NCBI GenBank assembly: GCA_937901285.1
Contig: CALCHI010000556.1
Span: forward strand, 1 to 49,670
Origin: UBA8437 sp003445035
GTDB taxonomy: Bacteria > Planctomycetota > Planctomycetia > Planctomycetales > Planctomycetaceae
DNA length: 49,670 bases
Reading direction: 5' to 3'
Shown here: one piece after another, positions 24,596 to 31,653 of the stretch
Layout of the letters: every line of letters begins with the position of its first letter
How positions within the stretch are numbered: position 1 is the first letter of the stretch
Program-made: the position numbers and the translations under genes
The notes under the pieces: generated by a model
The model's input: only the letters and a program-made list of their open reading frames with translations
Told to the model about the DNA's origin: nothing
The model's database searches: none

Positions 24596-25852
24596 TCACT
24601 TCTTGATTTCCAGCAAGTCAATCCCACGGCGGTCCTTGCGGATCCTCAGCCTCAGCCCCCAGATGGCCGTCTTCTGCTGTTTTCCGCGGGGGTCGTAGTA
24701 AACGACGTAGATGGATCCGTCGGCCAGTTCGGTCCCGATGGCGTAGACATAGACCGAGCCGTCGACGGGGAACCCGCGGTCGCGGGCCGGGGTGGTCCAT
24801 GTGTGGCCGTGGTCGTCACTGAAGATGATCTGCAGGCCACCGGTGCCACCGTAGCCATAGAGGCAGACGATGGTGCCATCCTTGAGTGTCAGCAGGCAGG
24901 GGGCGACCATCTTGATCCCCGTCGCGATCGGCTTGCTCCAGCTGCGGCCGTCATTGGTCGAGAAGGCCAGTTCTCCGTTGGGACGGGCGACCATCACGAT
25001 CTGACCGTTGGTCGCCCGTGTGATGGCCGGTTCGTCGAGTGCACCGATGGTTCCCTTCAGTCGCGACGCGAACTGCCAGCTCTTGCCCTTGTCGTTGCTG
25101 CGATAGACACCCAGTTGCTCGGGACCGGTCCAGGTGTCCTTGCCGTAGGTGCTCAGCAGCAGTGACCCGTCGGGAAGAATCACCGGCTTGCCGCACATGC
25201 GGTCGTAGTAACCGAATGGTGAGGGCATGAAGACCGGCCTGGACCAGTTGCGGCCGCCGTCGGTCGATCGAATCGATGCGACGCGGCTGTTCTTGTTCCG
25301 TCCCGGGGGTGGCTTGTCGTAGCCGTACCAGTTGTCGATGACAAAGAAGACGCAGACCAGGGTGCCGTCGTCGAGTTCGACGATCACCGGGTGCCGGTCG
25401 TCGCCGGGCGAATCGACAAGCGTGACCGGGCGGGACCAGCTGCGGCCGTTGTCTTTCGAGCGGCACCAGAGTCCCCGGCCGCCGGTTGGTGCGTCGATCT
25501 TCTCGGGAAAGCCGCCCCGGATGTATTGCTTGAGCAGTGGGGGCTTGACGTCGATCGGGGTCGGGAACGACACGTGCCAGTATCCGGCCGAGAACGAGCA
25601 GAGCAGGTCACCGTTGCGGAGCCGGATGACCGATTCCCAGCCGATGAACCCCGTGCAACCGGGGTAAGTCGGGTGCTCGTTGACATTCGGGCCGGTGATC
25701 ATCCGCCGCAACTTGCGGTAGTCGCCGGTCGAGGCGTTCTTGACCACGCGGACGGCGAAAGCGGGTTCGGCCGAGTGCGCGGTGGGTGAGACAGTCGAGA
25801 CGGCTAACCAGAAGGAGGCCAGCATCAACAGTCGATGGGTTTTCGCAGGCAT
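24596..25852 (-). CDS. BNR/Asp-box sialidase-like exported protein
   Basis: 418 residues. Signal peptide at about 1-28 (LMLASFWLAVSTVSPTAHSA). Five Asp boxes are visible: SKDNGRSW, STDGGRNW, SNDKGKSW, STNDGRSW and SDDHGHTW, one per propeller blade. The sialidase RIP motif is not obvious, and the early segment reads WESVIRLRNGDLL, so sialic acid may not be the substrate. Many planctomycete members are called exo-alpha-sialidase on Asp boxes alone. A sulfatase gene follows at 13 bp and a CorA-like gene precedes at 45 bp. ATG at 25852. Confidence 0.85.
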   Translation of the reverse strand: MPAKTHRLLMLASFWLAVSTVSPTAHSAEPAFAVRVVKNASTGDYRKLRRMITGPNVNEHPTYPGCTGFIGWESVIRLRNGDLLCSFSAGYWHVSFPTPIDVKPPLLKQYIRGGFPEKIDAPTGGRGLWCRSKDNGRSWSRPVTLVDSPGDDRHPVIVELDDGTLVCVFFVIDNWYGYDKPPPGRNKNSRVASIRSTDGGRNWSRPVFMPSPFGYYDRMCGKPVILPDGSLLLSTYGKDTWTGPEQLGVYRSNDKGKSWQFASRLKGTIGALDEPAITRATNGQIVMVARPNGELAFSTNDGRSWSKPIATGIKMVAPCLLTLKDGTIVCLYGYGGTGGLQIIFSDDHGHTWTTPARDRGFPVDGSVYVYAIGTELADGSIYVVYYDPRGKQQKTAIWGLRLRIRKDRRGIDLLEIKK

Positions 25853-25897
25853 GGTCGATGTGTTCCGGATCGGGCTGGCGAAACTGTCAACGCGGGA

Positions 25898-26695
25898 TCA
25901 TCGATCGGAAGGGGCTGAGAGGTTGTCGGAGCGAGAGAGAGATCCCGTGGGAGGCTTGGGAGCCTCGGACGCGATAAAGCCCTTCAAAACAAAACCGCAG
26001 ACGACACTGATGATGACCAGGGCCAGGAACGGCAGCGGCGCCGACTGTTGTTCGAGACCGGTCTGGAGATTGACGCCGAAGATGGCACTGAGCGTCGCCA
26101 ACGGAAAAAAAAAGGCGGCGAGAATATTGAGACGATGGGCCGAGACGGCCATCTGGTATCCGGCGGTGGCCTGGGATTCGGCCTGCAGTGCGGCGGTGTA
26201 GCCGAGGGTGTTCTGGGCATCCTGGTAGGCCAGTTCGGCCATGCGTTCGATCTGGTACGCCCGGTCGCGGCAGACGAGGATTTCTTCGCTTCCGGCGAGC
26301 AATTCGCGAGCGTGCTGCAGGGCGGCGTGCAGGTTGCGGCTGGCCCGGACCAGTGGTGCCAGGGCCGTGATGTCGGCGTGCAGTTCGCTGGCGTTTTCGT
26401 CGACGGGCTCTCGCTCGTCGATCTCCGCAACAATTTTCTCGTATTCGGCCAGGTGGGCGTCGAGCGAGTGGCAGGGTTTTCCGGTTGCGGCGGCCGCCCA
26501 CGTTCCATCGGGACTCCGCCAGAAAAAGCGGCCACCACGGGCGGCGTGGTCATCGGAGGGGGGGCCGTGCAGCACCAGCAACAGGTGCCCCTCGTGCACC
26601 ATCGCACGTTGTCGCCCGGACGTGACGCCCAGTCGATCGCGGAAGATCTGTGGGATGTCCCAGGACGTCGGGAGCAGCGAGCGATCGGTGGACAT
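25898..26695 (-). CDS. CorA-like two-TM membrane protein
   Basis: 265 residues. An acidic, Trp-rich N-terminal domain is followed by a long helical region (ENASELHADITALAPLVRAS to QAESQATAGYQM) and two C-terminal membrane segments, FFFPLATLSAIFGVN and FLALVIISVVCGFVLKGF. The layout matches CorA/ZntB magnesium or zinc transporters, but the usual GMN signature after the first segment is GVN (GVNLQTG). It is also shorter than classic CorA. An ATP-independent cation channel or a regulatory relative are the options. GGAG lies 8 nt before the ATG. It is cotranscribed with an aldolase 15 bp upstream and a sialidase-like gene downstream. Confidence 0.75.
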   Translation of the reverse strand: MSTDRSLLPTSWDIPQIFRDRLGVTSGRQRAMVHEGHLLLVLHGPPSDDHAARGGRFFWRSPDGTWAAAATGKPCHSLDAHLAEYEKIVAEIDEREPVDENASELHADITALAPLVRASRNLHAALQHARELLAGSEEILVCRDRAYQIERMAELAYQDAQNTLGYTAALQAESQATAGYQMAVSAHRLNILAAFFFPLATLSAIFGVNLQTGLEQQSAPLPFLALVIISVVCGFVLKGFIASEAPKPPTGSLSRSDNLSAPSDR

Positions 26696-26710
26696 GGCTG
26701 TCTCCGGGGA

Positions 26711-27487
26711 TCAGGAGGCCGATCCGTCGACGTGACTGCGGACGTGGGCGGCGACGTTGTTGAAACACTGGATCATCAGGGTCACGTCGACGCCGTAGCA
26801 GATCCAGTCCAACCCGTAATCCGCCCATTGGGCGACCGACTCCGGTGCGGAACCGATGGAGACCCCGGTGGCCACGCCGGCCGCCTTGGCCCGTTCGACC
26901 ACGTGTTTGACCGCTTCCTCGACAGCCGGGTGGCCCGGTTGGCCGCGGTGGCCCAGTGACGCCGAGAGGTCCATCGGGCCGAAAGCCAGGCTGGCCAGGC
27001 CCTCGACCGCAACGATTTCGTCAATGTTCTCGACCGCCTCGGCCTGCTCGATCTGTACCACGACAATGATGTTCTCGTCAGCGTCGTCGCAGAACTCGAC
27101 CGCGTTCTTTCGCCCGTAATCCAGGGGACGCAGTGGTCCGAATCCTCGTTCCCCGGCCGGCGGGTAGCGGCAGGCAGAGACCGCTCGGCGGACATCCTCG
27201 GCGGTGCGGATCATCGGGAAGATCACCCCGTCGGCCCCCAGGTCGAGCACCGGCTTGACCAGCACCGGGTCGTTCCACGGCACGCGGACCAACGCCGCCG
27301 TGTCGGTTCCCTTCAGGGCCATCATCATCGTTTTGATGCTGTCCAGGGTGAGCGAGGAGTGCTCGGTATCAATCCACAACAGGTCCGCGTCGGGACCCAG
27401 TGCCTCGGCGGCCTGGGCGTCGGAGAGGCTGATGCAGGTGCCCAGGCACAGCTGGCCACTGCGGATCTTCTTGATAAAAGGGTGCAT
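26711..27487 (-). CDS. HpcH/HpaI family class II aldolase (second copy)
   Basis: 258 residues. Segments include DLLWIDTEHSSLTLD, ALVRVPWNDPVLVKPVLDLG, GVIFPMIRTAED, CRYPPAGERGFGPLRPLDYG, VVVQIEQAEAVENIDEI (metal Glu) and LAFGPMDLSASLG (metal Asp). The Arg in GERGFGP resembles 2-keto-3-deoxy-L-rhamnonate and 4-hydroxy-2-oxo-heptanedioate aldolases. It would give pyruvate plus an aldehyde. It is the first gene of a minus-strand set ending with an enolase-superfamily protein, mirroring the aldolase/enolase pairing at 8948-11263. ATG at 27487; a candidate promoter lies just upstream. Confidence 0.88.
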   Translation of the reverse strand: MHPFIKKIRSGQLCLGTCISLSDAQAAEALGPDADLLWIDTEHSSLTLDSIKTMMMALKGTDTAALVRVPWNDPVLVKPVLDLGADGVIFPMIRTAEDVRRAVSACRYPPAGERGFGPLRPLDYGRKNAVEFCDDADENIIVVVQIEQAEAVENIDEIVAVEGLASLAFGPMDLSASLGHRGQPGHPAVEEAVKHVVERAKAAGVATGVSIGSAPESVAQWADYGLDWICYGVDVTLMIQCFNNVAAHVRSHVDGSAS

Positions 27488-27525
27488 CGTCGAAATGGCT
27501 CCGGGCGGAAATTCGCGAAACCGAC

Positions 27526-27555
27526 AGCATACTCGACACGAACCGTACGCGTCAG
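27526..27555 (-). promoter_or_regulatory. candidate promoter of the aldolase-to-enolase operon
   Basis: On the minus strand CTGACG (27550-27555) and TATGCT (27526-27531) are 18 bp apart, each four of six matches to sigma70. The start site would lie about 30 nt before the ATG at 27487. The gap is divergent with the PQQ gene. Confidence 0.3.
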
Positions 27556-27636
27556 TCAGTCGCCTCGGCTCGAAACAGTCGGTACCATGCTCGGGTCACA
27601 CGCAACACGTTGACAGTCACAGGAGCACAGTCCGTC

Positions 27637-28935
27637 ATGCGGTCGATCGTTTTGCCCGTTCTCCAGGTCCTTTCCGTCAGCCTGATCGTCTCGTCGATGG
27701 CGGTCGCAGCCGAACCGGCCAACGGCAAGGTCGGTCCCAACGACTGGCCATGGTGGCGGGGGACAACCCGTGACGGTGTCGCCCGTGATTCCGGAGCTCC
27801 GGTCAAGTGGTCGGCCACTGACAACGTGGCCTGGAAGTCAGCCGTGCCAGGTCGAGGCCACTCGTCTCCGACCGTCATCGGGCCCCTGGTCGTGATGCAG
27901 ACGGCTGACGAGGTGGCCAAGACGCAGTCGGTCATTGCGTTTGACCGCAAGAGCGGTCGCAAGCTCTGGCAGACCACCATCAACACCGGCGGCTTTCCCG
28001 GCCGCATCCACCGCAAGAACACTCACGCATCACCGACGGTCGCCGCTGACGGTTCACGGTTGTTCGCCACCTCCTACCACCACCAGGGAATCCATGTCAC
28101 CGGATTGAACATGGCCGGCAAGATCCTGTGGCAGAAGCACGTCGGCCCATTCCGCCCGGACGAATACAAGAATGGTTACGCCGCCTCGCCGATCGTCCAT
28201 GGTCAGAACCTGATCGTGTTGGCCGAGTGTGACGACAGCAGCTACATGGTGTCGCTCGACCGGGCCACCGGCAAACAGGTCTGGCGGACGCCCCGGCCGG
28301 CTCGCATCAGCTACTCGTCTCCCACACTGGGCATGGTCGCCGGACGCCAGCAGATCCTGATTTCCGGCTGCGACCGCGTGGCGGCCTTCAATCCCGAAAC
28401 CGGCAAGGGGTTGTGGGAAGTGTCGGCGACCACGATGGCCACCAGTGGCACGATGGTGTGGCACAAGGACCTGGTGTTCGCCAGTGGAGGATTTCCCAAG
28501 GCCGAGACGATCTGCATCAAGGCCGACGGTTCGGGGAAGGTCGTCTGGAAGAACACACAGAAGTGCTACGAGCAGTCGATGATCGTCCATGGCGGATACG
28601 TCTACGCGATGACCGATCCGGGCATCGTCTTCTGCTGGCGGGCGACGGACGGGAAAGTCATGTGGCGGGAACGCCTGCGCGGCCCGATCAGTTCCTCACC
28701 GGTTATCGCCGGCGGGAACATCTACATGAGCAACGAACTGGGGACCACGTTCGTTTTCAAGGCGTCACCGACGAAGTACATCGAGCTGGGCCGCAATTCA
28801 CTCGGCAACGAGGTTTTCTCGACCCCGTCAATCTGCGGCGGGCGCGTCTACGCGAGGGTGGCTCATCTGTCGGCTGGTCAGCGTCGCGAGATGCTCTATT
28901 GCATCGGCGACAAGACGACCGCTTCACGACGTTAG
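27637..28935 (+). CDS. PQQ-like beta-propeller exported protein
   Basis: 432 residues. Signal peptide LPVLQVLSVSLIVSSMAVA, then NDWPWWRGTTRDGVA and repeated blades with the PQQ-propeller pattern (AFDRKSGRKLWQTTI, LDRATGKQVWRTP, AFNPETGKGLWEVS, RATDGKVMWRERL). Many planctomycete paralogues share this form; they are not known to bind PQQ or to be dehydrogenases, and BamB-like binding is an alternative. ATG 27637 has AGGAG 11 nt upstream; a TTG at 27610 would push the signal peptide inward. Its TAG overlaps the TAA of the convergent gene by two bases. Confidence 0.85.
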   Translation: MRSIVLPVLQVLSVSLIVSSMAVAAEPANGKVGPNDWPWWRGTTRDGVARDSGAPVKWSATDNVAWKSAVPGRGHSSPTVIGPLVVMQTADEVAKTQSVIAFDRKSGRKLWQTTINTGGFPGRIHRKNTHASPTVAADGSRLFATSYHHQGIHVTGLNMAGKILWQKHVGPFRPDEYKNGYAASPIVHGQNLIVLAECDDSSYMVSLDRATGKQVWRTPRPARISYSSPTLGMVAGRQQILISGCDRVAAFNPETGKGLWEVSATTMATSGTMVWHKDLVFASGGFPKAETICIKADGSGKVVWKNTQKCYEQSMIVHGGYVYAMTDPGIVFCWRATDGKVMWRERLRGPISSSPVIAGGNIYMSNELGTTFVFKASPTKYIELGRNSLGNEVFSTPSICGGRVYARVAHLSAGQRREMLYCIGDKTTASRR

Positions 28936-29621
28936 CCGGCATCGCCGGCTGGCCCGGTCAACGGCACCGACAGGTACACGCCGAATTCGCCGACGAAGTC
29001 GATCGCGATACAGGCGTGAACCCGCCCTTGCTTGTCGTCGAAAACGACTCGCTGGCCCACCGGGTACAGTGGCTGGTGCCAGGTGCCGGGGTGCAGGTTG
29101 ATTCCATGACGGCCGTCGCAGTAGAAGGCGCGGAAGTCCTGCGGCGTGACATCGTCACCGGCCGGGGCCAACAACGCCACAAACGGGGCGCCGTCCCGGG
29201 GAAAGAAAATCTGGCTGCCGTCGGGGTGGTAATTGGCTTCACTGGCCAGGACCCGTGACGGGTCTCCCGGCGCGGTCTCGCTCGAGGCCGTTCCGGGATC
29301 GTCGAACCAGCCGGTGACGTAGTAGCCGTCGACGGCGTGATTGCGGCCCAGCACCATTTGGCCCTCGCGATAGACCTCGAACTCACCGCTGGTCACTCCG
29401 CCCTCGTTGCCGGTTCCCGCCACGACCGGCCGCCAACCCGGTTGAGGCCACGTCACGATTTCGACCTCGGCCTCCTCGAAGGACTCCTCCAGGCTCGCCA
29501 GGCCAGCCAGCGTGTCCGGTGTCGCGCAGACCAGGGGGACTTCGAATACCGAAACACCGGGCTCCTGGAGGGAACGGATTCGTTCGACCGGCGAGGTCAA
29601 TGAGGGGGTGCGTGAGTCCAT
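28932..29621 (-). CDS. ureidoglycolate lyase-like (AllA family) protein
   Basis: 229 residues, somewhat longer than typical AllA, with a cupin-like barrel. Characteristic segments are ANYHPDGSQIFFPRDGAPFV, FRAFYCDGRHGINLHPGTWH and VFDDKQGRVHACIAIDF. AllA releases urea and glyoxylate from ureidoglycolate in allantoin breakdown. No other allantoin or purine gene is in the window, so substrate identity is uncertain. It lies 24 bp downstream of the DUF4954 gene on the same strand and is probably cotranscribed. ATG at 29621. Confidence 0.75.
   Translation of the reverse strand: MDSRTPSLTSPVERIRSLQEPGVSVFEVPLVCATPDTLAGLASLEESFEEAEVEIVTWPQPGWRPVVAGTGNEGGVTSGEFEVYREGQMVLGRNHAVDGYYVTGWFDDPGTASSETAPGDPSRVLASEANYHPDGSQIFFPRDGAPFVALLAPAGDDVTPQDFRAFYCDGRHGINLHPGTWHQPLYPVGQRVVFDDKQGRVHACIAIDFVGEFGVYLSVPLTGPAGDAG
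28934..28950. terminator. hairpin at a convergent gene junction
   Basis: AGCCGGC (28934-28940) and GCCGGCT (28944-28950) form a perfect 7-bp stem with a 3-nt loop. It lies across the end of the PQQ gene and the last codons of the AllA-like gene, where the two stops overlap. There is no T-run. Confidence 0.45.
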
Positions 29622-29645
29622 GAGGTGGTTTCCGGGGTTCGGTTC

Positions 29646-31562
29646 TCACTCCAGCAGCGCGTCGATCTCCTGCGACAACCGGTCGAAAGCGTTCCGGCTC
29701 AATCGCACGAATGCGTCGTCATCGGCTGGTGTGGTTGGCGGTGCGGATCCATCGAAGATCCGGTTGACGCGTTGGTCGTCCCGCGTCTTGGATTCCTTGA
29801 TGCTCTCGGTTATCGTTCGCTCGCCGGCCCGTAGCTCTTCCAGCATCCCGGGGATGTCGGCTCGGCCGTCGAGGATCTGCTGTGCCAACGTCCAGTCGAC
29901 GTCGTCGGTGTGCTCCTGCAGGCAGTCGTTCGCTTGCGGGCTGTTGGCGGCCACTCCCAGGAGTTCGAGTCGCTGCTTGAGGCGGCACAGAGCATACCAG
30001 TTGATGAAGAACCGGTAGGTCTCGACCGCGTTTCCCAGGCTTTTTCGGCTCATGACATTCTTGCCGAGCCCGGTGATGTCGTCGCCGGAATAGACCGGTT
30101 GATCCGTCGCCGCCTCCAGTCGCTCGAGGGCCACCTGCATCAGACGGATTGTCCCCGTCGAAAACGTTTCGAAATCCAGGTTGTCGTGACGGGCCTGGTG
30201 CTGCTGTCTGTGTTTTTCGTCATTTCGCCGAATCTGGTAGAGACTGTGACTGAGCACCCAGGCCGGCGAGATTTCGTTGAGAGCCGGTGACGTGTTCGCG
30301 AAGACTTCCGACGGAGTGTTGATCAACGAAAAGGGGAACTCGACGCGTTGTGGCAGCGTGGTGACACCGGCAGCAATCACCGAGTGGGGTGCGGCGGTGA
30401 AATCGGCGGGAAATTTCACCAGGCTCCCCAGCCCGAAAAACAGTCCCTCGCCGCAGCGGATGGCCTGGTCGGCGGCCCGGCCCGTGTGGTTCGAACCGAC
30501 CTGGGCCCCCGAGGCGATGTTGCCGCGTCCGGTCGGCCAGGTGGTGGCGATCACAAGCGACTGGTGATGTGCAGCGACACACGGGCCCAACAGCGACGCC
30601 GTAACCTCCCCCTGTCCGATGTGACAATTGGCTCCCACGAACGACTCGCGAATCAACGCGTTGTGTTCAATCGTGGCGTACTCGCCGATCACCGAGTCTT
30701 GCACGATCGCCTGGGTGGTGATCGAGGCTCCCCATTGCACGATCGATCCATGCAGGCAGGCCGCGTCGCTGATCCACGTGGGCTGCTCTTCGTCGGAGAT
30801 CACGCAGCTGTTCTCGACGATCGTGACACCTCGCAACGCGGCGGCCCGACCGATGTAGGATGCGACGATTCGTCCCGAATCGTGCACCACTGCCCCCTCG
30901 TCAACAATTGTCCAGGTGCCAGTGGATTCGACGACGTACTGTTCCAGCAGGCTCTCGTAGTCGACACGGAAATCCTCGTCGTCGATTTGTACGAGCAATT
31001 CGGCGAGCATCGTCGAGTTCATTTCCGCGAAGACACCCAGTCGCTCGCGGCAGGCTTCAACACCCGGAGGCAAGGCCAGGTCACATCCGTAGAATGTCTC
31101 CGTTCCCCCGCAGAGACTGTCGGTTTGGACCACCGTCGCGTGAGAGGCGACCAGGGCTCCGGAGACCAGGCCGACCCGGTGGACCAGGGCTTCGTCGCCA
31201 ATCTCGCAGTTCCTGAGCGTCGAGTCGTACAGTCCGGTGGGCAGGGCCACTCCGGCGTCGTACTCGGCCGGAGTGCCACTGAAGGCTCCGAGAACGACGC
31301 GGCCCAGGAACCGGTTGCCCGAGATGTGGTCTGTCGTGAATCCGGGTCCGACCTCGACCAGCGACCAGTCGGCCGACCGGTTGCCCTGCGCCGACAATCG
31401 CTCGATTTCCTCGTCGGTGAGCCGGCGAGTGGCGACGCCCAGCACCAGGCTCACGCCTTCCTCGGCCCAGGCGTGGACTGAAGCCAGCGTGTTGAGCAAT
31501 TCGGATTGTTCCATCGCCAGGCGGATTGACTCCAGCAGGCGATGGGTGGTGTTGGGTGTCAT
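29646..31562 (-). CDS. DUF4954 family protein (left-handed beta-helix-like)
   Basis: 638 residues. Typical segments are LSAQGNRSADWSLVEVGPGF, LGRVVLGAFSG, GLYDSTLRNCEIGDEALVHRV and a run of hexapeptide-like units (ASHATVVQTDSLCGG, SVIGEYATIEHNALIRESFV, NCHIGQGEVTASLLG), as in sugar nucleotide acyltransferases and pyrophosphorylases. An approximately 180-residue helical C-terminus follows. Family function is unknown, with sugar-nucleotide-type chemistry suspected. The frame extends to 31721; ATG 31562 is preferred because the frame upstream crosses the candidate divergent promoter, although ATG 31610 remains possible. Confidence 0.8.
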   Translation of the reverse strand: MTPNTTHRLLESIRLAMEQSELLNTLASVHAWAEEGVSLVLGVATRRLTDEEIERLSAQGNRSADWSLVEVGPGFTTDHISGNRFLGRVVLGAFSGTPAEYDAGVALPTGLYDSTLRNCEIGDEALVHRVGLVSGALVASHATVVQTDSLCGGTETFYGCDLALPPGVEACRERLGVFAEMNSTMLAELLVQIDDEDFRVDYESLLEQYVVESTGTWTIVDEGAVVHDSGRIVASYIGRAAALRGVTIVENSCVISDEEQPTWISDAACLHGSIVQWGASITTQAIVQDSVIGEYATIEHNALIRESFVGANCHIGQGEVTASLLGPCVAAHHQSLVIATTWPTGRGNIASGAQVGSNHTGRAADQAIRCGEGLFFGLGSLVKFPADFTAAPHSVIAAGVTTLPQRVEFPFSLINTPSEVFANTSPALNEISPAWVLSHSLYQIRRNDEKHRQQHQARHDNLDFETFSTGTIRLMQVALERLEAATDQPVYSGDDITGLGKNVMSRKSLGNAVETYRFFINWYALCRLKQRLELLGVAANSPQANDCLQEHTDDVDWTLAQQILDGRADIPGMLEELRAGERTITESIKESKTRDDQRVNRIFDGSAPPTTPADDDAFVRLSRNAFDRLSQEIDALLE

Positions 31563-31613
31563 GGTGCCGTAGCGATTGTCTCGGCCGGGTGCCGACCTGT
31601 TTTCTCTCATCAC

Positions 31614-31621
31614 GTTATAAT
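31614..31621. promoter_or_regulatory. overlapping divergent -10 elements
   Basis: TATAAT (31616-31621) is a perfect plus-strand -10 box about 33 bp before the ATG at 31654. Its complement provides TATAAC (31614-31619) for the minus-strand DUF4954 gene. Neither has a strong -35. In such GC-rich DNA the element stands out. Confidence 0.5.
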
Positions 31622-31653
31622 CACCCACCGAGTTGCCTGCACCGGGGAAAGTG

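Noticed and set aside
24583..24627. GTG-started extension of the sulfatase
   Set aside because: It would overlap the sialidase-like gene and place 15 residues before a clean signal peptide.
27609..27614. Perfect TTGACA -35 box on plus strand
   Set aside because: It lies 23 bp before the ATG with GGAG between, leaving no room for a -10 and leader.
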